This document shows positions 23,401-35,400 of a stretch of 64,000 bases of DNA, in pieces; the first letter of the stretch is position 1; every line of letters starts with the position of its first letter. The translations under genes and the position numbers were made by a program. The stretch covers positions 7,006,001 to 7,070,000 of the forward strand of contig OX377202.1 of NCBI GenBank assembly GCA_947396885.1. The letters run 5' to 3'. The DNA comes from Heligmosomoides polygyrus polygyrus. Taxonomy: Eukaryota; Nematoda; Chromadorea; Rhabditida; Heligmosomidae. The notes beneath the pieces were generated by a model. The model saw nothing but the letters and a program-made list of their open reading frames with translations, searched no databases and had not been told where the DNA came from.

Positions 23401-26400
23401 GATGGGCGGGCGACTCGCTCTTATTCAGTCGCAGCGCTTCAAGAAGGTCCTCCTCTTCGACAACGCCGCACCCCATCGGGGACAAGTAAGCACGGATAAG
23501 CTTGGCCAGCTGGGCTACGTTCACATGCCTCACCCACCGTATTCGCCGGACATCTCTCCATGCGACTACCACTACTACTTGAGCCTACAGGACTTCCTAG
23601 TCGGAAGGGACACAAAAACCCAAGCGGTCCTTGACAACCATATCGAGCAGTTGATCAACACCAGGCCCAAGCAGTTCTGGAAGGATGTGATCAGGAAGTT
23701 GGCTGAGCGATGGCAGCAAGGTCATTGCCCTTAATGGCAATTACATTCCTCAGCATCGTTGAGTTGTAATTGAGTTATAAAGAGATAAAGATTTTTTCAT
23801 TTTGTCTCATTACTTTTGGCCTCCCTAATATTCATAACAAGTGCTCCGTCACGCCTATCGGCGTGCCTCGCACTTGCGCGCTTCGCGCGATGTTGCAGTA
23901 TCACTAAGCTAAGGACAATCACATCAAGCTTGCTGCTCTACTTGTATAGCTTTCTTCCCTACTTAGGAGTACAAAAGGCTCGCAGCACGTACAGTATATA
24001 GTATGATAGGGCGATCTATTGGTCCCTCATTACTGTTCTACCCTTAGTGATACGGTCTTCCATTACTGGTACTGGTTACTCCCTCAATGATCCCGCTTAG
24101 CGGATGACGTCTTCGGTACGTCTACCTGAATCCCCAAACACGTTGATCAATCGATATTGATCGATAATATCGACCGATATCGATTGATCAACTTCAGATT
24201 CGTGTTCAGCGACCTCGATTACCCCCAAGGCTAAAGTTTCGGACCGCTTGAACGAAATACACGAAAAATCGATATTATCGATCGATATCGATTGATCAAC
24301 TTCAGATTCGTGTTCAGCGACCTCGATTACCCCCAAGGCTAAAGTTTCGGACCGCTTGGACGAAATACACGAAAAATCGATATTATCGATCGATATCGAT
24401 TGATCAACTTCAGATTCGTGTTCAGCGACCTCGATTACCCCCAAGGCTAAAGTTTCGGACCGCTTTAACGAAATACACGAAAAATCGATATTATCGATCG
24501 ATATCGATTGATCAACTTCAGATTCGTGTTCAGCGACCTCGATTACCCCCAAGGCTAAAGTTTCGGACCGCTTTAACGAAATACACGAAAAATCGATATT
24601 ATCGATCGATATCGATTGATCAACTTCAGATTCGTGTTCAGCGACCTCGATTACCCCCAAGGCTAAAGTTTCGGACCGCTTGGACGAAATACACGAAAAA
24701 TCGATATTATCGATCGATATCGATTGATCAACTTCAGATTCGTGTTCAGCGACCTCGATTACCCCCAAGGCTAAAGTTTCGGACCGCTTGAACGAAATAC
24801 ACGAAAAATCGATATTATCGATCGATATCGATTGATCAACTTTAGATTCGTGTTCAGCGACCTCGATTACCCCCAAGGCTAAAGTTTCGGACCGCTTGAA
24901 CGAAATACACGAAAAATCGATATTATCGATCGATATCGATTGATCAACTTCAGATTCGTGTTCAGCGACCTCGATTACCCCCAAGGCTAAAGTTTCGGAC
25001 CGCTTGGACGAAATACACGAAAAATCGATATTATCGATCGATATCGATTGATCAACTTCAGATTCGTGTTCAGCGACCTCGATTACCCCCAAGGCTAAAG
25101 TTTCGGACCGCTTTAACGAAATACACGAAAAATCGATATTATCGATCGATATCGATTGATCAACTTCAGATTCGTGTTCAGCGACCTCGATTACCCCCAA
25201 GGCTAAAGTTTCGGACCGCTTTAACGAAATACACGAAAAATCGATATTATCGATCGATATCGATTGATCAACTTCAGATTCGTGTTCAGCGACCTCGATT
25301 ACCCCCAAGGCTAAAGTTTCGGACCGCTTGGACGAAATACACGAAAAATCGATATTATCGATCGATATCGATTGATCAACTTCAGATTCGTGTTCAGCGA
25401 CCTCGATTACCCCCAAGGCTAAAGTTTCGGACCGCTTGAACGAAATACACCCCCCCCCCTACACCCCCCCTCTCTCTACTCCAACACCGCATCTCCAGGC
25501 ACGTTTGGCAGCGTGTTCGGCACGTCTACTGACTCGCCAGGCACGTTGGGCAACGTGTTCGGCACGTCTACTGAGTCGCCAGGCACGTTGCACAACTGCA
25601 ACCCCCCTCCTCCGACGATTCCCCCTTACAGGACTCCAGCACCGCATCTCCAGGCACGTTTGGCAGCGTGTTCGGCACGTCTACTGACTCGCCAGGCACG
25701 TTGGGCAACGTGTTCGGCACGTCTACTGAGTCGCCAGGCACGTTGCACAACTGCAACCCCCCTCCTCCGACGATTCCCCCTTACAGGACTCCAGCACCGC
25801 ATCTCCAGGCACGTTTGGCAGCGTGTTCGGCACGTCTACTGACTCGCCAGGCACGTTGGGCAACGTGTTCGGCACGTCTACTGAGTCGCCAGGCACGTTG
25901 CACAACTGCAACCCCCCTCCTCCGACGATTCCCCCTTACAGGACTCCAGCACCGCATCTCCAGGCACGTTTGGCAGCGTGTTCGGCACGTCTACTGACTC
26001 GCCAGGCACGTTGGGCAACGTGTTCGGCACGTCTACTGAGTCGCCAGGCACGTTGCACAACTGCAACCCCCCTCCTCCGACGATTCCCCCTTACAGGACT
26101 CCAGCACCGCATCTCCAGGCACGTTTGGCAGCGTGTTCGGCACGTCTACTGACTCGCCAGGCACGTTGGGCAACGTGTTCGGCACGTCTACTGAGTCGCC
26201 AGGCACGTTGCACAACTGCAACCCCCCTCCCCCCACGATTCCCCCTTACAGGACTCCAGCACCGCATCTCCAGGCACGTTTGGCAGCGTGTTCGGCACGT
26301 CTACTGACTCGCCAGGCACGTTGGGCAACGTGTTCGGCACGTCTACTGAGTCGCCAGGCACCTTGCACATCTACAACCCACACACTTCCCCCTCACATTC

Positions 26401-29400
26401 AACACCGGCAGGCTCACTGATCCCCCCCTGGACAGACGCTCCCCCCCTGGACAGACGCTCCGCCCCGTACAGACAGACAGCCCGCCCCCTTAAGCGGCTT
26501 ATTATATTAGAAGGATTGTACCACAATCATATCATGCCGTATCACCAATGATACCGTAATTCCACACAAATACGCTTATATTAAAAGTAGTTAACTGGTA
26601 TAAAATATACCAGTTACCCCACAGATTAAGATTTCAACGAAGATGAAGTGGTCATTCCTTGCCAGGGAGAAGTTTGTTCATCGCTGGCTTTTAGTAGATG
26701 CCGCTGGTGACACTCGCTTGTGTTTTACTTGTTTCACAGTTTTGTACCATAGATGTTAACTGAAAGGAAAATAATAAATATGAGACTTTTAATTTAATAA
26801 TATATAAACTTTTTATTCACAGAGAAATGATATGGTGCAGATACGAATAGTTCAGAAACTAGGTGCAAATAGACAACCTTGTTTGTTGTGAGCATTGATG
26901 GTCTAAAATTGCCTCCTGTGATCATGAGAAAGCGTAATAAAAGCAAAGTACTACGTGCAAAGATGTTGGCAGCACTCGGACTTGAACTGAAAAGCCCGCC
27001 GGTGTGCTCCTACGAGGCAGTACTTATACCGACTGCGTCCCGGAGGCACATCGCGTTGGGTGTCGCAGAGGTTAATGGATGTTGCGCACACGTCTTCAAA
27101 CTCTTTTTCAGGTCTTTAAAAAAGCGTTCAGTAAAAACTAACTGTGGTCCTGGACTCCACTAACGCGGTCCTACATCCTGTCAAAATAGCATCGCAAAAG
27201 CTCCCCATGAGTTGGGAAACTTTCCTTGTTAGTGAAAAGTCATAGCAGAGCCAGTTTTTTTTTCCACAGACCTTTGCAATTGTTCCTTCACTTCATGAGG
27301 GAAGGAGCGCTACAGATGTCTATAAGTCGTTTTGGAAAGCATCTTGATCGTCGATTATAGGCTTCGTAAATTTCAATTTTCAATCGCACTTTCTAACATT
27401 CCCTCGCCTCATTCTGATTCCTGTTTACTGGTTGTCTGCTCATGCTGTTCTACTCTGCTTTTTATTTACATCTCTTGTTTTTTCTCTAAAATATACCTCA
27501 TCGCCCAATTGGGGCCTTTACAAGTGTGCTTGTTCCTAATTAGTTAATTTCTTTTGTGAACGTTTTACGTTATCTGTCCTCGTGCAAATAAACTAAAAGT
27601 AAAGTAATCAATACAATCAATTGTACATTAATTTCATAGTAGAACTACTTACAGGACTCATATAGTAATGCTGAGATTGCAGGGGTACCACCTAGGTTGC
27701 CTCTGTATACACTATTTCGTTCAAGGTTCTCTGCTTTTATTTGTTTACTTATTTATTTCTTTGCTAATGCACGGAGTATAGACACTTAAAATCTAGAAAC
27801 ACAAAAGCTCATTCTTATCTACTCATCATATTCATCCGACGGTTTCGGAGTGAATTCAGTGAAATATGTCGGAACCAACTTTCTTCCCAAAATTATTGGG
27901 AGCGGGAGACTCAGATCAAGGTAAATTGCGTACTTTGTGAACTAGATTTGGTTAACGCTAAAAACTGTGGTAGATAAAAACGCTGCAATGTAGGGTATCT
28001 CAAAAATGTAAGCACTGTTTGCACGGAAATAACACTGCTGCCAGTAAAGACCTCCGCACACTTTTGCGGCAAGCGGCCGGCGACGGGCGGCAAAACTCGT
28101 GTGAAGCGTGCCGCTCGCGCACACTCGAGTACTGTTGGCGGCAAGCGGCAAAGGAAGGAAGCGGCGAGGTGCTGTGTTTCTAGTCAGGATCTACTGCTCA
28201 ATGTGGCAGGTGTGAAGATTGGATTGAACACGAATATGTCCAAAACGTAGTTTATGGCCAACCGGTGGTGTGACACGGGACTGGTAAGGTTAAATTGAGT
28301 CGCTCTACAACAGGTCGACTCCTATGTCTATCTGGGAAGAAAGCTGAACATGGATAACGACCTCGCTCCTGAAATCGCCCGCAGGAGACGCGCAGCATGG
28401 GCAGCCTTCAGTTCGATTCGCGAAGTCACCGATCAGGTCAGGGATGCCGGCCTCAGGGCCTCGATATTCAACGCCTCGGTACTGTCTGCGATGTGTTACG
28501 CGACGGAAACCTGGCCCAATGACAAGACAATCGCCAGAGCGATGCAAACTACGCATCGTGCACTGGAGAGATGTCTTCTGAGGACAAGCCTTTGTCAGCA
28601 ATGGCAAGAAGGCTTGCGAAGCGCGGAGCTAAGGGAGAAGTCGCAATTAGCAGACCCGCTGCAGTACATGAAGAAGTCCAGATATCGCTGGGCCGGACAC
28701 CTGCTTCGACGAAAGGACGATAGATGGAGCCTCCGTGTCACAGAATGGCTCCCGAGAGACCAAAAGAGACCACTGGCACGACCGCCAACGCGATGAGCAG
28801 ACTCATTCTCAAGATCTTCCAGAGAGTGGAGTTCACCTTACTGGATGCAAGCTACCAGAGATGAGATCGAGCGATCTGGAAGAGTTGTGGTCCCGCTGGG
28901 ACGACCTCCAGCCGACGAAAGGACCATCAAAGTGTCAAAGTAGGTAAGATCTACTGCTGCTCTTAGCTTTTCCGCCTTTTGTCTGGGCTCTAGCCGATGC
29001 CGGCCGCAGTCTATTTCCGTTGCCGCTGCCGCCCTTGCAGCGCAGCCGCCGCTCGCCGCTCGCCGTTAGCCGCCGGCAGCAAGCCCTGCGCCTCTGCCCT
29101 ATGGTTGAGGATAGGGCCGCAGCTCTGCCGCAAAACTGTGCGGAGCCCTTGGGGTATTGAGAAGTTTCAAGAATTTATGAAAGTGTCCAAAAATTGAAAT
29201 TCTCGGGGAAATACGTGCTAGTGCTATGAAGTGATGTGGCGACGACCTTCCTTGCTCATTTTTCTTACCAGGAAACTATCTCAACGGTAGGTGGGAACGG
29301 CCTAAGTGTTCTATATGGGCAGATTCGACTCTCTCTGGGAAACAACAGCGCAAATATCTCGACCCCAGTACAACTCTGCACAGAGTTAGAGACGACGGAA

Positions 29401-32400
29401 ATGGGCCGTTGGCGGCGTCAGCCCTATGCCTGGAGGCGGAGAGCGGGCTCAAGTTGGCTGGAAACTGCGATGACGAGCGAGCGATGGTGGCGCAGTGCGT
29501 AGAGGGGCGGCATAATCCCCATAATCGCCGTTTCCAGCCAACATGACCTAGCCCTCCGCGTATAGGCATATGGCTAACACCGCCAACGGCCCAACTTCTG
29601 TCGTCCCTAACTCTGCGCAGAATTGTATTGGGGTCGAAATATTTGCATTTCGTTGTTTCCCAGAGAGAGGCGATTCTGACCATGTACAACACTTGGGCCG
29701 TTCCGACCTACCGTTGAGATAGTTTCCTGGTTAGAATAGTAATACTACTGACTTACTATAGTTTCCGTTATGTGGTATAGCCTAGTTCTAGGATTCCAAC
29801 GAAATCGATAGCCATTCTAACCATTACGACGCGCCGCACGGGGGTGCAAGTATAAAAAAGGCCTAAAAAGTCCCTTGAACTGCCTTGGTGGGAACATTCT
29901 CCCAGTTTATAGGGAACATTCTCATGCTCCTGTAAATGCTGACCGTTGTTCATGACTGTGGTGAGCGCAGCGTCCTTGGTGTTTGGTTTAACGCTGATGT
30001 AACCGGATTCACTGTGCAGCTCGTCTTTCTCATTGATCGACCAAGCAAACGCTCTAAAATGAATTGAATTACAGACATCAATGAGAGGAAGCAACAGAAT
30101 TGAACAAAAGATCAACACAGTTTCAACTCAGATCATTTCAACTTCCACCGCCGCAGATGAGATATATCCACAACCAACCACCACGTCCGGTATAAACTAT
30201 TCAAGGCAGGGAACATCGAGGAGGCTGCTCGAAACAAAATGAGGTTACAGGAGTACATCAGCAGCCTCCGCGAAGTCCGGAGAAAAAACATAAAAAACGG
30301 AACGAAATCTGTTAGGAACAAAGTAAGAGAAACTCTTGAACCCTCCCTGCGAACCAAAACCACCACGAACGAAATTTGACTCCAGCACGCTTTCCCCAGC
30401 TGTCGCGGAGGGAACGTTTTTGAAGGCAAATTTCGCCATGCCGTTCAGTAAAACCTTGCTGTAGCGTTCCAAACGGGAATCCTATCTATAGACCAGGCGT
30501 GCGAGCTAAAATGTGATAACGTTTGAGCAGACTTTTCATCGAGATCGAGAAGTGTTGACTTTTCTTTCCTAAAACTTTTAGTAAAATATAGACAAAGGTG
30601 TTGCTTGAAGAACTCGAACTAACAATAAAAGGATAAAGGATAAAGGACGGCGTTACTCAATCCCTTCTGGGATGCGCCAGCGCATTCTACTTCTACGGGA
30701 TGTCGTGGAGGCGACATGAATGCATACAATGACTTGCGGTGGCCAGCCGATGAACAAGTCAGCGCTTTATCCTTCCCAGACAAGTCTGGTACCAATTCAC
30801 CGACCCCGGAGGGATGGAAGGCTTGGTTGGCCTGGGCGAGAAACCCGAACCAGGAACCTGGTATCGGGTGCACGCGACAGTCGCGCCTCCTCCGACTGCG
30901 CCACACGCGCCCAAACTAGAACAAAACTAACAGAACTAACAAAAAAATAAAAAAATAGAAGCATATCGTATCACTGAATCCTGCAATAAAAAACTAGACA
31001 AGTTTTTCCATCGGGAAGGGTCTGAAGACCTCGAAATTTTCGTTGAGGTTGTTGATCTTTCACCTGACACCTTAGGACTCAATTCGTCAACAACCACTCA
31101 TTTGCGGGGTCCCTTACAAGGGAAAGAACTAAAGCGTATGTCTGAACGGGGAAGCGAGTAATATAGGGAGAATCCTCATCACTCAATTGGTTTGAAGATG
31201 TGTTTATTTTTTGCCAAGTAGCTAAACCCAAGGGGAAGGGGTCACAATGGGGTACGGGGTCTTGTACACCCGCGATGCTTCTGCAGCCAGTGGCTCGGAG
31301 CGCAGGTCGGTAGAGAGTTCACTCATGCGAGAGGGGTCAGGGGTTTGGCTTCTCTGCGTTGCTGCACTTTTGCATTTTAAATTTGGGGGATACTGACGTC
31401 TATACCATTTTCAGATGTTTTCTGCGCATTTTTCCAGCGGTACGTTGTGGTATTCAACATGGTGATGTATAAATGTTCAACACCAGTGATACACAGGTAC
31501 AAAGTGCATGATGCACCACTGGGCACCTTACGGGTAGCGTATAAAGGCTACAGGCTCCTCATAGTCTGTTTCCATACATGGACCAAACGCCTCGGGAAAA
31601 GCCATCCTGCTCGGATTTTCAAAGGAGACCACGTTGTGACGTCGGAGGTGGTTCAAATGAGAAACGAGGTGTGCGGATCCCGCAAATTCAGCTAAACGGA
31701 TCGATACACCCTTTCCCTCATGTCTGCCTGACACCTGGAAATCAGACGTCTGCTGAAGGTTTTCTAGAACCTAACACCAACAATGTCCGCCGACGGTCGA
31801 GTGGTGATCCACTTGAGTGTGGCACACCTTTAGACAAGGAACCTTCGAGGGAAGAAATCAAGCTGGCCAAACGAATTGGCCTGCACACTCAAGGACTTCG
31901 AAGCACGTCAACTTGAAGTTGACGAAGACGAACAGCTGGAAGTGGAGGAAGAAGAAGAGGAAGATTGGGATCCGCATAATGAACTGATGGACGTGGAGAG
32001 GCAAGCAAGCAGTGGGCATATGACAGCGTTTTCGGGTGGAACTCTTGTTTCGGAGGAAAGGGCACGTCTTCAATTGGATTTCGGTTGCGTGTTCATAACC
32101 ATGGAGGAAGACACCGCGATTCACTACATAGACACTTTGTACCTGTGTATCACTGGTACTGAACATGTATCACATGTTGAATGCCACAGCGTACAGCTGG
32201 AAAAATACGCAGAAAACGTCTGAAAATGGTACAGACGTCAGAATCCCCCAAATCTCAACCAATCAGTTGAAATGCAAAAATGCAGCAGCGCAGTGGAACA
32301 AAGCCCCAACCTCTCTCACGTGAGTCAACCCTCTACCCACTTGCGCCCCGAGCCACTGGATGCAGAGGCATCGCGGGCGCACAAGACCCCCAAACGCGTG

Positions 32401-35400
32401 CTGTGCCGTATTCCATTGTGACCCCCTACTTTTTGGGTTTAACGACTTGGCAAAAAATAAACACATTTTCAAACCAATTGAAGGGTGAGGATTCTCCCTA
32501 TATGGCTCGCTCTCCCCGTTCAGACATGGGCTTCAGACCCTTCCCTTGTGTGTGGTGTGCCCAGCCAAAAAAGGAGACCACGCCTATCAGGTGTGGTGCT
32601 CCTGATATCCTACTAAGCCTGCGTCCAGGAGCATATAGGGAAACCGAGCGACCTCTGCACATATGGGGATAAAGGTGCAACTTTATAGGAGTTGGATAAT
32701 TTAGTTTGTTTGATCAGAAATCTGATTTTCTCACCGATTCGGATATCCGATATGAGATCCACAGATAAATCAGTCATTTGGATAGTACGAAACTCCTTCT
32801 GACTAAGCTACCGTAGCCCAAGATCCGAGGTTTTCAAAGATGCTGTTATTCGCATAATCCCTTCAACTGGGTTTGAAAAATGTGACGAATTCGAGCCTGT
32901 AGAGACTGGATCCGACTTGGCGTCGGATCCAGCCTCTACAGGCTAGTAACCGCTCGGCTAACTCACCTGCATATAAGGCTGGCAAAACAAAAAGAACTAT
33001 CTCCGTACCCCTTAAAGGCCACAAAATTGGATTTTATGAATCTGTTCTTTCTTCGTTTTCGCTTAGATAGTATTTGGTATAGTTGTGCTCGAATGAGCTA
33101 TTCGAATAGGTATTCGAATGATTTTTATTCGAATTTGAATAATCTAATTCGAGTAATCAGAAAAATCGCGTTTCTCAAATGTAATCGTTTTCGAATGTTT
33201 GAAAATTGGGAGCATTTGAAACCATTCGCATATTCGAAAAAATTTTGAGAACGAAACTACAATATTATAGCTGTACTCGAACGAATATTTTCAAAAAGTT
33301 ATTCGCACAATTTATTCGAATAATTATTCGAATATTCGATATTTCTAGATGTTCGAATATTCATTCGAATTCGAACATCGATGGTTCCAAAAAGTCGAAT
33401 ATTCGTTCGAATTCGAACGTCGAAAGAGAGCCATATTCGAATATTATTCGAAAATTTGATTGATTTCATTCGAATATTGAATGGGCTTCCAATCTTTAAG
33501 CACAGAAACTGACTCAAACAAACTCCTCGACTATTGAAATGTTCGAGTAAACGAAAAATGAGACTTATTCGATTTTCAATCATTGGAAAAAATGATGAGC
33601 TAATAAATTCGTTCGTTCATTTGCTCGAAAATTTTCGACATCGCATTTGTTCGTTCGATAAAATTTCTCAAAAGCACAACTATAATAGCTATAGTACTTA
33701 GCCATAGGTCCCTTATGTAAAAAGCAGCACAGAGAATTTTCAAATTTTCTTCTGCTCTCCATAATTCAAGGCAACTTTCTTAGACAGAAAGTGTCTGCTC
33801 GACGTAGTTCTTTACGACGAAATCTGCTTCTATCCCGTGCTGAATCCATATTCGTGATGTTCACTTCACCTTAGAAACATCTTTATTCTTCATTAACTAC
33901 GTCTCCGCCGCAGTTATTTCCTTATCATACAGTGATAGCCTTCAGTTTATAAGACTTGCTGCTTCTGTCATTTGTATATCTTTTGTAGAATTTGCTACGA
34001 AATTTAGCGCCCTGAAAACTGTTGTTGTTCTCATGAGCACTAAGAAGATATAAGAATGCGGTTGAATACATGTCAGACTAAAAAATCAAAAAATTATTTT
34101 AAAATAATTCAGAGAAGGCGTACGTGTAGTTGAGTGCTCGTTGTGCTTGTAGTTCGTCATCGGGTATGCTGATGTCCACCTCCTCGCCGTATGTGAACTT
34201 GGGAATGGTTGGGAAGATGGCCTTTCCTCCGTGTTCTGATCGCCATTTTCCGATCAGAAATGCCAACGGCAGCAGTTGAGGAGAAAGTCGTCGTAGGTCG
34301 TATTCTGAGGATTAAGCATCGTTTATGAGAACTAACTTATGAAGGAATATAAGTATAAAATTTTCGCTTTAAATAGAACATCTTTAAAAATAGAATGGAC
34401 TCTTTGCAATATTTTCCTATTCCTATTTGAAGATTGAATTTTCTAAAAGAAGAGAAGTAAAAACAAAAATGGTAAAAAGTTGTAAAAGTTAAGTCTAAAT
34501 AATATATATTTCTTTAAAAAACTCATTGAAAAGTCACCCTCTGAGAGTATGCTAAGCAAAAATGACTGCACTGTGTGAATGGAAACAAAATTCTTGCCAT
34601 TCGAGCCTAAGCACCTTATTTTTAGGTTTACACTAAGGTACCAAAAAGCAAGCGCGTAGTAGCGCAATCGGAGGAGGCGCCGGGTGTTGCCTATATTATT
34701 GGTTCAGATTCCCCAGCCAAGCCCTCCATCCCTCGATGAATTGCTATCAGACTTGTCTGAGAAAGATGAAACACTTGGCTTGCACACCAGCTGGTCAGCA
34801 CAAGTGAATGTATAGGCCTGTTGATCGTTCATATTATGTAGACGATATCTCGTGAAAATAGAATGCGTGGCGCATCCCAAAGGGATTAATTAACACCGTG
34901 CTTTATTCTTATCCATAAAGATAAAAGGATAAAGGACGGCGTTACTCAATCCCTTCTGGGATGCGCCAGCGCATTCTACTTCTACGGGATGTCGTGGAGG
35001 CGACATGAATGTGTATTTGGCCATACCATGACTTGCGGTGGCCAGCCGACGAACAAGTCAGCGCTTTATCCTTCCCAGACAAGTCTGGTACCAATTCACC
35101 GAACTCCCGGAGGGATGGAAGTCTTGGTTGGCCTGGGCGGGAAATCCGAATCAGGAACCTGGTATCGGGTGCACGCAACAGCCGGCTCCTCCACCGACTG
35201 CGCCACACTCGCCCAGATTGGATAGATAAGGAAGGGAAAGGCATTTAACAGGTAAATGATAGAGTTCGGCGGTAATCAATCCTTTTGGGGGATGCACCAC
35301 GCTTTCAGCTTACAGGGGATGTACCTGGATGTAAATTTAAGGTGTATTCAACCTACGGAACGACCTGTGGTGACCAAGTGAAACACGAAAAGTGAGGCTA

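Larger units (their letters stand above)
22671..27228. mobile_element. Tc5-like foldback element A with nested mariner and satellites
   Basis: Left arm starts CAAAGGAAGT (22671); right arm ends ACTTTCCTTG (27228); TTA flanks both ends. Arms of about 280 and 380 bp match in inverted order, including 'tctatttg' and 'agcattgatggtctaaaatt' blocks; the right arm has about 110 extra bp. Long TIRs, CAAGGG-type ends and a TNA duplication are the hallmarks of the C. elegans Tc4/Tc5 group. No transposase remains. The interior holds a mariner (22951-23828) and two minisatellites. It lies in intron 4 of the host gene. Confidence 0.82.
31117..32548. mobile_element. Tc5-like element B, 1432 bp
   Basis: Ends CAAGGGAAAG (31117) and CTTCCCTTG (32548), with arms of about 390-420 bp (31117-31508; 32127-32548) in inverted order. 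TTA precedes the left end but TGT follows the right, so the duplication is not preserved. Interior 31509-32126 holds a transposase N-terminal remnant. It lies in intron 3 of the host gene. Confidence 0.83.

Noticed and set aside
24097..25416. 439-residue repetitive open frame on the minus strand
   Set aside because: It follows from a 108-bp period without stops in one frame; the repeats are satellite-like, contain palindromes, and show no start context, splice sites or family match.
24140..26400. CRISPR-like array
   Set aside because: The repeats are contiguous with no unique spacers, and the genome is eukaryotic.
25436..26551. Series of 60-109-residue frames in the 155-bp array
   Set aside because: 155 is not a multiple of three, so the same peptide appears once per unit in rotating frames on both strands; a minisatellite artefact.
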